Below, piece after piece: positions 17,546 through 24,212 of a stretch of 36,990 nt of DNA. This DNA comes from GCA-2709075 sp964492555. Its GTDB lineage: Bacteria > Pseudomonadota > Alphaproteobacteria > MPNO01 > UBA2964. The stretch lies in the NCBI GenBank assembly GCA_964492555.1, contig CAZBKQ010000026.1, positions 1-36,990 on the forward strand, in the 5' to 3' direction. A model generated the notes under the pieces. It saw nothing but the letters and a program-made list of their open reading frames with translations, was not told where the DNA came from and did not search any database. Positions within the stretch are counted from its first letter, which is position 1. Every line of letters begins with the position of its first letter. The translations under genes and the position numbers were made by a program.

Positions 17546-17575
17546 AAGGGCGGTCTTAGGCCGCCCTTTTTCTTT
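17546..17575 (+). terminator. Intrinsic terminator of the peroxiredoxin gene
   Basis: AAGGGCGG (17546-17553) pairs perfectly with CCGCCCTT (17561-17568) around a seven-base loop, followed by the T-rich stretch TTTTTCTTT through 17575. It lies 29 bases after the peroxiredoxin stop and just before the convergent rnhA stop. The reverse strand lacks a good T-tract, so it mainly serves the plus strand. Confidence 0.85.
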
Positions 17576-17585
17576 GACCGGTTGC

Positions 17586-18047
17586 TTACCCGGCGCTTGA
17601 TCGCGTTTCTTCCAGCCCCTGCCGCGCGAGTGCGTCCGCCCGTTCGTTTTCGGGGTGTCCCGCGTGCCCTTTTACCCATTGCCAGTCGACCCGATGCGGC
17701 CCCAGGGCCTCGTCCAGCCGCTGCCACAGATCGACATTCTTGACCGGTTTTTTGGCGGCCGTTTTCCAGCCGCGCGCTTTCCACCCGTCAATCCATTTTG
17801 TGATGCCGTCCTTGACGTAGACGCTGTCGGTATAAAGCGTCACCGTGACCGGACGTTTCAGGTTCTCCAGCGCCATGATGGCGGCCATCAGCTCCATCCG
17901 GTTATTGGTTGTATCGGCCTCGCCACCGCAAAGTTCGCGTTCCTCTCCGCGCCAGCGCAGCAGGACGCCCCAGCCGCCCGGGCCCGGGTTTCCCGAACAG
18001 GCGCCATCGGTGAAAATTTCAACCTGGTTCTGCTGGTTATCCGTCAT
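17586..18047 (-). CDS. rnhA: Ribonuclease HI
   Basis: RNase HI cuts the RNA strand of RNA:DNA hybrids. All four carboxylates are visible: Asp14 (FTDGA), Glu52 (MELMAA), Asp74 (YTDSVYV) and Asp138 (NERAD), together with the catalytic loop His128 (VKGHAGH). The basic handle region WKARGWKTAAKKPVKN is present. At 153 residues it is full length. Its ATG overlaps the thrB stop by four bases (ATGA), so it is the last gene of an ispH-thrB-rnhA set. Confidence 0.97.
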   Translation of the reverse strand: MTDNQQNQVEIFTDGACSGNPGPGGWGVLLRWRGEERELCGGEADTTNNRMELMAAIMALENLKRPVTVTLYTDSVYVKDGITKWIDGWKARGWKTAAKKPVKNVDLWQRLDEALGPHRVDWQWVKGHAGHPENERADALARQGLEETRSSAG

Positions 18048-19012
18048 ACGGCGCTGCGGGAATATTGATCCGGGGAGATCACGCCCTGATGGAAAGAGAG
18101 GCGAGCGACATAATCCATTGGATCCTTCGGTTTTACGAAGGCGCCCGGCGGGTGATTCAGAACGTCATAAAGCCGGGTCAGCAAGAAACGCAGGGCGGCG
18201 CCCCGGCACAGGATCGGCAGGGCGTCTGTTTCCACCGTTGAGAGGGGCCGGATGCTGTTATAGCCGTCGATCAGAGCCTTGCCGCATTCCTTCCGGTAGG
18301 CGGCGGATTCGTCAAAACACCAGGCATTCAGACAAACGGCTATTTCGTAGGCCAGCGCATCATTGCAGGCGAAATAAAAATCGATCACGCCGGAAAGCCG
18401 ATCGTCATTGAAAAATACGTTATCCGGAAACATATCCGCGTGGATGATGCCTGTCGGCAGGTTGTCCGGCCAGGCGGCGTTCAGAAAAGCCAGTTCTTCA
18501 CGAATCAGACCGGCGAGGCTGGTTTGAACCTCATCGGCGCGGGATTCTGTCGCCGCCGCCAATTCCGCCCATCCGGCGGGGCCTAGCGCATTGAGGCGGG
18601 TAAGCCGCATGTCCGCGGCCGCGAGATGAAGCCGCGCCGCAGCCTCTCCCAGCTGTCGGCAGTGATCGGCGGTAATTGTTCTGGGCCACATTCCGTCCAG
18701 AAAACTGCATATCGCGGCCGGTTTGCCGCATAGCTCGCGCAGGGCGACGCCGTCTTTTCCGTGAATCGGCACCGGAGCGGGGAAGTTCTTGCCCGACAGG
18801 TGGTCCATAAGGCCAAGAAAGAAAGGCAGATCTTCACGTCTGACCCGCTTTTCATAGAGGGTGAGAATATAGTCGTCTTCGGTGGTCCGAAGGAGATAGT
18901 TCGAATTTTCCACCCCTTCGGCGATCCCCTTGCAGGAGGTGACGTCGCCGATATCGTACGCGGAAACGAAATCGCGCAGCGCATCGTCGGGAACTTCCGT
19001 ATATACCGCCAT
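18044..19012 (-). CDS. thrB: Homoserine kinase (ThrB, APH-fold type)
   Basis: The enzyme phosphorylates homoserine, making the substrate of ThrC. It belongs to the aminoglycoside-phosphotransferase-fold type of ThrB found in proteobacteria rather than the GHMP type. Diagnostic parts are the N-terminal IAEGVENSNYLL, the catalytic loop GIIHADMFPDNVFF with the expected Asp, and GVIDFYFACNDALAYEIAVC, whose Asp binds magnesium. At 322 residues it has the normal length. It starts at ATG 19012, lies 18 bases downstream of ispH and overlaps rnhA by four bases. Confidence 0.95.
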   Translation of the reverse strand: MAVYTEVPDDALRDFVSAYDIGDVTSCKGIAEGVENSNYLLRTTEDDYILTLYEKRVRREDLPFFLGLMDHLSGKNFPAPVPIHGKDGVALRELCGKPAAICSFLDGMWPRTITADHCRQLGEAAARLHLAAADMRLTRLNALGPAGWAELAAATESRADEVQTSLAGLIREELAFLNAAWPDNLPTGIIHADMFPDNVFFNDDRLSGVIDFYFACNDALAYEIAVCLNAWCFDESAAYRKECGKALIDGYNSIRPLSTVETDALPILCRGAALRFLLTRLYDVLNHPPGAFVKPKDPMDYVARLSFHQGVISPDQYSRSAV

Positions 19013-19030
19013 GAGGTCTGGGGCGCCGGA

Positions 19031-19975
19031 TCAGGCGCTGAGCGCGCCCGGCAGGCTGAAGCGCATGTTTTCTTCGGTCACGTTGACTTCCTCGACAGTC
19101 AATGCAAATCGTGGCGACAACGAGTCGATCAATTCCTGGACGAGAACTTCCGGCGCCGAAGCGCCGGCGGTGACGCCCAGCGTTTCAACGTCATTTAGCC
19201 ATTCGGGGTCGAGATCCCCCGCGCGTTCAATCAGCAGTGATTTTTCGCAGCCATGCGCTTTGGCGACTTCCGCCAGCCGGTTTGAGTTCGAGGAATTCGG
19301 CGCACCCAGCACGACAAAGGCATCACAACGCGGGCTGAGCGCCTTGACCGCTGCCTGCCGATTGGTTGTCGCGTAACAGATATCTTCGTTGCGCGGCGCC
19401 TCGATCTGAGGAAAACGCTTGCGCAGGGTTTCCACGATTTCGGCCGTATCGTCGACAGAGAGGGTCGTTTGTGTGACGAAGGACAGGCTTTCGGGAGTTT
19501 CGATTTCCACCGTTTCGGCCTGTTCCTTGTTCTCCACCAGAATAATTTCGCCGTCAGGCAGCTGGCCGAGAGTCCCGATCACCTCCGGGTGTCCGGCATG
19601 CCCGATCAGCAATACCGTCTTGCCCTGCTTCTTGTGGCGTTGCGCATCGACATGAACCTTGGTCACGAGCGGACAGGTCGCGTCGACATGAATCATGTTG
19701 CGTTGTCTGGCTTCTTCCGGAACGGATTTGGGAACGCCGTGCGCGGAAAACACCACCGGTGCGTCATCCGGTACTTCCGACAGTTCTTCCACGAAGACCG
19801 CGCCCTTTTCCCGCAAACCGTCCACGACATAGCGGTTATGGACGATTTCATGGCGTACATAGACCGGTGCTCCGAATTTTTTCAGCGCACGCTCGACGAT
19901 TTCAATGGCACGGTCGACGCCCGCGCAAAAGCCGCGCGGACCCGCGAGGAGTACTGTTAAAGGGGGCTGTGTCAC
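19031..19975 (-). CDS. ispH: 4-hydroxy-3-methylbut-2-enyl diphosphate reductase
   Basis: IspH performs the last step of the MEP isoprenoid pathway, making IPP and DMAPP with a [4Fe-4S] cluster. The three cluster cysteines are Cys17 (GFCAGVDRAIE), Cys101 (DATCPLV) and Cys200 (CYATTNRQ). Conserved histidine regions VRHEIVHN and IGHAGHPEV are present. The frame is open to 20038, but GTG 19975 is the better start: GGGAG lies about nine bases upstream and the protein then begins, as usual, shortly before the GPRGFCAGV motif (314 residues). First gene of the ispH-thrB-rnhA group. Confidence 0.95.
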   Translation of the reverse strand: MTQPPLTVLLAGPRGFCAGVDRAIEIVERALKKFGAPVYVRHEIVHNRYVVDGLREKGAVFVEELSEVPDDAPVVFSAHGVPKSVPEEARQRNMIHVDATCPLVTKVHVDAQRHKKQGKTVLLIGHAGHPEVIGTLGQLPDGEIILVENKEQAETVEIETPESLSFVTQTTLSVDDTAEIVETLRKRFPQIEAPRNEDICYATTNRQAAVKALSPRCDAFVVLGAPNSSNSNRLAEVAKAHGCEKSLLIERAGDLDPEWLNDVETLGVTAGASAPEVLVQELIDSLSPRFALTVEEVNVTEENMRFSLPGALSA

Positions 19976-20006
19976 CTGATGGCTCCCGGTTTCGAAATGC
20001 CGCTCT

Positions 20007-20035
20007 AATATGTTGGTTCGCTTGTGAAAACTCAA
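20007..20035 (-). promoter_or_regulatory. Candidate promoter of ispH-thrB-rnhA
   Basis: On the minus strand, TTGAGT (20030-20035) and CATATT (20007-20012) are separated by exactly 17 bases. Each matches the sigma-70 consensus at four of six positions. The predicted start of transcription is about 25 bases ahead of the ispH GTG. This is a sequence match only. Confidence 0.4.
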
Positions 20036-20102
20036 CACCTCCTCTAGAGTTTGCCGACTTCAGCTATATGATTCTGGAGCAAAAACGCGGAAAGCTTCTC
20101 TG

Positions 20103-20672
20103 GTGACCTTAAAGCGCATATTTGAAATTTCACGCGGGGCGATCGTTATTCTGTTGGCCCCGCTGTTCCTGCTTGGCGGGTGCGGTGTTTTCGGCAAGAA
20201 GGAACCACCGCTGCCCTGTCCACCGGTTTATCTGGTCAAGCAGGCCGCGTTTCTTACCCAGTACCAGGAGGGCGGGCTGGGCGATATCACCGATGTGCGG
20301 TTGCGCAACCGGATTGTCGATTTCAAGGGCGAATGTACCTATAAGCGGAAGAATACCGAACTGACGGTCGTACTTTCAGTGGTTTTCGATATGACGCGGG
20401 GTGCGGCCAATCGCGATCGCCGTGCGGAGTTCAGCTATTTTGTCGCCATGCCGAAATTTCATCCCGACCCCGCGGGGAAACGGGTGTTCGGCGTTGCCGC
20501 GAATTTTCGGGAAAACGAAACCCGCAAATTGGCGGTCGATACGGTCGAAATCAAGGTGCCGATTGCCCGTAAGGGAGCCTTGCGGGAATATGCGATCTAT
20601 ATCGGTTTTCAGTTGACGCCTCAGCAGCTCGAAGACAACAAACGGCGATTTGATGCATTCCAGCGGCGTTAG
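20103..20672 (+). CDS. Predicted lipoprotein of unknown function
   Basis: I do not recognise the family. The N-terminus is a lipoprotein signal: basic start, hydrophobic stretch, and lipobox LLGGC with Cys27. The residue after it is Gly, so outer-membrane sorting is likely if Lol rules apply. The remaining 160 residues look like a beta-rich periplasmic domain with no catalytic motif that I can see. The start is GTG at 20103. It is divergent from ispH and lies 12 bases upstream of an EamA-type transporter gene, so the two are probably cotranscribed. Confidence 0.75.
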   Translation: MTLKRIFEISRGAIVILLAPLFLLGGCGVFGKKEPPLPCPPVYLVKQAAFLTQYQEGGLGDITDVRLRNRIVDFKGECTYKRKNTELTVVLSVVFDMTRGAANRDRRAEFSYFVAMPKFHPDPAGKRVFGVAANFRENETRKLAVDTVEIKVPIARKGALREYAIYIGFQLTPQQLEDNKRRFDAFQRR

Positions 20673-20684
20673 GGCCGCAGAAAG

Positions 20685-21605
20685 ATGACCGGGCGGGACC
20701 CTGGCTGGGCCGGTATCGGGCTTATCTTCATGTTGTCCCTGGTTTGGGGCTTCAACTGGCCGTCAATTCGTGTCGCCGTCGGTGAATTTTCTCCCTGGAC
20801 TTTCCGGGCAGTTTGTTTGCTGGTCGGAACCATAGCGTTGTTTTCGATTGCCCTGATCCGCAAAACCCCGATGCGGATAACCCGGCGGGACGCGCTGCCC
20901 CTTGTCGCTGTCGGTATTCTCAATGTCGGCGCCTATCACCTTTTGACAGCTTTCGGACTGACGATGATTGAGGCGGGCCGGGGCGCTATTCTCGCCTTCA
21001 CTTTTCCGCTTTGGTCGGTGGTATTGGGCGCAATCATCCTGAAAGAGCGGATCACGCCGGGCCGGTTCGCCGCCCTTATCCTTGGGCTGGGCGCCATGGC
21101 ATTGCTGATGGGGCCGGAGCTAACTGATGTCGGTGGTACACCGGTGGGTGGGCTTCTGTTGATAGCCTCCGCCGTATCCTGGTCGATTGCGACGGTAATC
21201 GTAAAATCCCGTCATTGGGACATGGTGCCCTTTGCCCTCGCGACTTGGCAGGTGCTGATTGGCGGAATTCCGATTATCGCCGGCGCGATATGGTTGGGGA
21301 ATTTTCCGAACCCGGAGTCCATCTCGGCAAGCGCCTGGATTGGTCTGTTCTATTCATCAGTGGTCGCGGTTGCCGCAGGGCAATATCTCTGGTTCAGGAT
21401 ATTGCCGGTCATGCCGGCGGCCGTCGCGTCAATCAGCACGCTTGCAACACCGGTGGTTGGTGTCTGGTCTGCCTCGATTTTTCTTGGTGAACCAATCAGT
21501 TGGCGTGAAATCGCCGCTCTTGTGCTGGTAACGGCGGCACTGTCTATGGTCCTGATTGGTGGCGAAGGCTGGAAAACAATCAGGCGAACCTTGGGGCTCG
21601 CCTGA
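20685..21605 (+). CDS. EamA/DMT family transporter
   Basis: About ten membrane helices in two homologous halves of roughly 150 residues fit the drug/metabolite transporter superfamily. Family features include the opening MLSLVWGFNWPSIRVAV, the GAILAFTFPLWSVVLGAIILKE helix pair of the first half, and ASISTLATPVVGVWSASIFLGE in the second. At 306 residues it is full length. The substrate cannot be predicted; family members export amino acids and other metabolites. It follows the lipoprotein gene closely and is convergent with the F0 operon. Confidence 0.88.
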   Translation: MTGRDPGWAGIGLIFMLSLVWGFNWPSIRVAVGEFSPWTFRAVCLLVGTIALFSIALIRKTPMRITRRDALPLVAVGILNVGAYHLLTAFGLTMIEAGRGAILAFTFPLWSVVLGAIILKERITPGRFAALILGLGAMALLMGPELTDVGGTPVGGLLLIASAVSWSIATVIVKSRHWDMVPFALATWQVLIGGIPIIAGAIWLGNFPNPESISASAWIGLFYSSVVAVAAGQYLWFRILPVMPAAVASISTLATPVVGVWSASIFLGEPISWREIAALVLVTAALSMVLIGGEGWKTIRRTLGLA

Positions 21606-21632
21606 ATTGCTCAATTCCGATAATTCGTGCGT

Positions 21633-22124
21633 TTAGTGCAGGCGCCGCGATAGGTCTCCGATCGCGGTATCGATCAGCGCGTTGGATTGTTCCTGACCGA
21701 CCTTTTCTGCAAGAAGTTTGCCGGTTGCCTGGATTGCGATATCGACAGCGTGGTTTCTGACCTCGGTGACCGCATCGGCCTCCGCCTGGGCGATCTTGTC
21801 ATGGGCGAGCTGTTCACGCCGTTTCATCGACGTGGCGAGGGCTTCTTCAGCGTCCGCGATCATGCGTTCCCCTTCGGCCCGGGCATTCGCGACGATCGCC
21901 TCAATTTCTTTCGAAGCTTCGCGCTGCTTGCGCTGATATTCGGCCAGCACATGCTGCGCTTCTTCATGCAGTTTTTCCGCCTCATCAAGCGTGCCGCGAA
22001 TTTTATCAGCCCGGGAATCGAGCCCGCCCAGAACCGCCTTGAGCGCCGGTTTTATGACGATTGCGCAGAACGCCAAAAAACCGACAAGGACCCAGAAATC
22101 AGGGGTGGCAAATACGTTTCCCAT
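21633..22124 (-). CDS. atpF: ATP synthase F0 subunit b
   Basis: This is the peripheral-stalk subunit. It has one N-terminal helix (FWVLVGFLAFCAIVI) followed by a long charged helix of about 125 residues forming the coiled-coil stator. At 163 residues it has the usual length. It is the second of two b-type subunits; the opening MGNVFATPDFWVLVGFL is of the b kind rather than b'. Its ATG overlaps the preceding stop by one base (TGATG), implying coupled translation. It is the last gene of the F0 operon. Confidence 0.93.
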   Translation of the reverse strand: MGNVFATPDFWVLVGFLAFCAIVIKPALKAVLGGLDSRADKIRGTLDEAEKLHEEAQHVLAEYQRKQREASKEIEAIVANARAEGERMIADAEEALATSMKRREQLAHDKIAQAEADAVTEVRNHAVDIAIQATGKLLAEKVGQEQSNALIDTAIGDLSRRLH

Positions 22125-22615
22125 CAGGCGCGCTCCCGCATGATGGTGTCAACGGCGGTGTCGGCTTCATCGGCGGAAATATCCGCATCGGAAAGTTTTG
22201 ACGCCGCCGCTTGCGCGACTTCGGTCGCCACAGATTTGATATCGGACATTGCCTGATCCCGGGCCGCGCCGATCCGGGATTCCGCTTCGGCCGTGATCTG
22301 AGATATCTTTTCAGCCAGTCTGGCTTCCTGGGCCGCCTGGTTTTCCGCGATTTTTGCTGTGGCGTCCCTTAGAATGGCCTGTGCTTCGGACCGGCCGTCC
22401 GCCATCGCCTTTTCATAGCTCTCCAGAACCTCTTCGGCTTCTTTCTGGAGGCTTTCTGCACGCTCAAGGTCGCTATCGACACGCGATTGCCGTTCTTCCA
22501 TCACGCTTGAGATGCGGGGAATGACGATCCGCCACATCACGAAATAGAGCACGACGAACGAAACCAACAGCCAGAAAAGCTGCGTTGGGAAGGTCGCAAT
22601 ATCGAGTTGGGGCAT
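22124..22615 (-). CDS. ATP synthase F0 subunit b'
   Basis: The opening MPQLDIATFPTQLFWLLVSF is the hallmark of the b' subunit that photosynthetic bacteria and alphaproteobacteria have in addition to b; the two form a heterodimeric stator stalk. A single N-terminal helix is followed by a long heptad-rich helix. It has 163 residues, the same length as b, with low sequence identity to it. It sits between atpE and atpF, as in other alphaproteobacteria. Symbols vary (atpF2, atpG, atpX), so I leave it blank. Confidence 0.92.
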   Translation of the reverse strand: MPQLDIATFPTQLFWLLVSFVVLYFVMWRIVIPRISSVMEERQSRVDSDLERAESLQKEAEEVLESYEKAMADGRSEAQAILRDATAKIAENQAAQEARLAEKISQITAEAESRIGAARDQAMSDIKSVATEVAQAAASKLSDADISADEADTAVDTIMRERA

Positions 22616-22663
22616 CCGATTCTCTCCTCAAAAAAGGTGGCGCCGGGCAAGCCGGCGCCGACC

Positions 22664-22891
22664 TCAGAATACGAAGAGCAGCAAAAGCGCGACAACCAGA
22701 GCGTACAGCGCGATCGCCTCAACCAGCGCGAAGCCGATCCAGGTCATCGCGGTAACGTGCGGCGCGGCGGCCGGGTTGCGGGCGACGGATGAAATGAAGG
22801 CGGCGAAGATGTTGCCGATACCGATACCGGCGCCGATAACGCCAATCGCGGCCAGACCCGCGCCGATAAGTTTCGCTGCAGCAGCTTCCAT
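22664..22891 (-). CDS. atpE: ATP synthase F0 subunit c
   Basis: This proteolipid forms the rotor ring. It consists of two helices joined by the polar loop ARNPAAAP. The ion-binding carboxylate is Glu58 in GFALVEAIALYALV, and helix 1 has the close-packing motif GAGIGIG. I do not see the extra polar residues of sodium-type rings, so proton coupling is expected. At 75 residues it is the usual alphaproteobacterial size. AAGGAA lies seven bases ahead of ATG 22891. Confidence 0.96.
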   Translation of the reverse strand: MEAAAAKLIGAGLAAIGVIGAGIGIGNIFAAFISSVARNPAAAPHVTAMTWIGFALVEAIALYALVVALLLLFVF

Positions 22892-22945
22892 GATTAGGTT
22901 CCTTTCTTGCTTCGCAGTTTTCTGTGCGTTTAATGCGGTGGTTCG

Positions 22946-23683
22946 TTAGTGAAGGTGAATAGCGTCGTTGATGTAAAAGCAGGTCAGGATGGTGAAGACA
23001 TAGGCCTGCAGGAAGGCAATCAACAGTTCCAGACCGGTCAAGGCGACGACGAATGCCAGTGGCAGAATGCCGCCGACAACGCCCATGCTTACGACAAATC
23101 CTGCAAAGACTTTCAACATCGTGTGGCCCGCAGTCAGGTTGGCGAACAAACGGACGCCGAGGCTGACCGGGCGTGACAGGTATGAAATGATCTCAATCGG
23201 AATCATCAGCGGCCAGAGAACGACGGAGACGCCGGGCGGCACGAAAAAGCTGAAGAAATGCATCCCGTGCTTGACGAAGCCCAGGATGGTTACGCCGATG
23301 AATACAACCAGAGCCATCGCGAAGGTCACGATGATATGGCTGGTAAAGGTAAAGCTGTAGGGGATCATCCCCAGCATGTTTCCGAAAAGGATGAACATGA
23401 ACAGTGAGAACACGAAGGGGAAATATTTGCGGCCTTCATTGCCGACCGTTTCGCGCAACAGGTTGGCGACGAATTCGTATGACATCTCCGCCATCGACTG
23501 CCAGCGACCCGGTACCAGCGCGCCCTTGCGCATGCCGAACACCAGGAAAATCGTAATAAGCACCACCGAAGCCGTCATAAAGGCGGCAGAATTCGTGAAG
23601 GCGAGATTGGCATCGCCGATCTGAATCGGCACGAATTCCTTGATTTCGAATTGCGCGAGCGGGCTGTGGCCACCTTCCGCCAA
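22946..23683 (-). CDS. atpB: ATP synthase F0 subunit a
   Basis: Subunit a forms the proton half-channels next to the c-ring. The essential arginine is Arg178 in SLGVRLFANLTAGHTML, and the final helix LIAFLQAYVFTILTCFYINDA matches the family. At 245 residues it is full length. The only possible start is TTG 23683: an in-frame TGA lies five codons upstream and no ATG or GTG occurs before the first helix. AAGGA eight bases ahead of the TTG supports this. A TTG start in an essential gene of the operon is unusual and may lower its expression relative to subunit c. Confidence 0.95.
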   Translation of the reverse strand: MAEGGHSPLAQFEIKEFVPIQIGDANLAFTNSAAFMTASVVLITIFLVFGMRKGALVPGRWQSMAEMSYEFVANLLRETVGNEGRKYFPFVFSLFMFILFGNMLGMIPYSFTFTSHIIVTFAMALVVFIGVTILGFVKHGMHFFSFFVPPGVSVVLWPLMIPIEIISYLSRPVSLGVRLFANLTAGHTMLKVFAGFVVSMGVVGGILPLAFVVALTGLELLIAFLQAYVFTILTCFYINDAIHLH

Positions 23684-23702
23684 TTTTCCGTTCCTTCACT
23701 TG

Positions 23703-24059
23703 TCAGCGGGCATTGCCGCTGTCGTCCTCATTTTCCGTGTCCCGTGGGTATCCGATTGTTTGCCCCAATCCGGATGCCGTTCGGTACACATTCACTATGC
23801 CCGCCACCGACCCAAGCACGAAGAAAAGCAGCATGAGCCATGGCGTTGTCCCCAGCCAGCGGTCGAGCATGTAGCCGATTGCGACCCCGACAATCAGCGC
23901 CGATACCAGTTCGACACCGATCCGCATCGCGTATCCTAGCCCGCTGCGGACACCTTTTTCGGGCGCGGTCCTCCCCGATCTTTGATCCGCCGCTTGCCGG
24001 GCTTGCTTAAGCCGGCTGTTCAGCGACTTCAACGGATCGGTTTGTTTGCTTCCGGTCAT
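23703..24059 (-). CDS. atpI: ATP synthase protein I (AtpI/AtpZ type)
   Basis: A basic N-terminal segment of about 45 residues leads into two membrane helices (about 45-67 and 72-93) with the family motif GVAIGYMLDRWLGTTPW. Proteins of this type are encoded first in many ATP synthase operons and have been linked to c-ring assembly or magnesium handling; they are not a structural part of the enzyme. At 118 residues it is typical. It starts at ATG 24059, about 50 bases from the predicted transcription start, and leads the F0 operon. Confidence 0.88.
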   Translation of the reverse strand: MTGSKQTDPLKSLNSRLKQARQAADQRSGRTAPEKGVRSGLGYAMRIGVELVSALIVGVAIGYMLDRWLGTTPWLMLLFFVLGSVAGIVNVYRTASGLGQTIGYPRDTENEDDSGNAR

Positions 24060-24093
24060 ATAGAGACAATCAAATTATTGCCGCGAAACGCCC

Positions 24094-24120
24094 GGTGCCG
24101 CCCCCAAAGGCGGGGGCACC
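24094..24120. terminator. Strong GC-rich hairpin between smc and atpI
   Basis: GGTGCC plus CCC (24094-24103 with G24100 bulged) pairs with GGGGGCACC ending at 24120, giving nine pairs around an eight-base loop. It lies downstream of the smc stop on the minus strand, but no T-tract follows. It also overlaps the -10 box of the atp promoter, so it may be part of the 5' end of the atp mRNA rather than a terminator. Confidence 0.35.
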
Positions 24121-24146
24121 ATAGGGGCTGACCCATAACCTGTCAA
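24118..24146 (-). promoter_or_regulatory. Sigma-70-type promoter of the F0 operon
   Basis: On the minus strand a perfect -35 box TTGACA (24141-24146) and a -10 box TATGGT (24118-24123) are spaced by exactly 17 bases. Transcription should start near 24111, leaving a leader of about 50 bases before the atpI ATG. This is the best promoter match I found in the window. Confidence 0.65.
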
Positions 24147-24212
24147 GGCGCAAAAAGAAAGTTATAAGTCTTTGATACTAAAGGTGAATAAAGACGAGCC
24201 GCGGCTTCAGAC

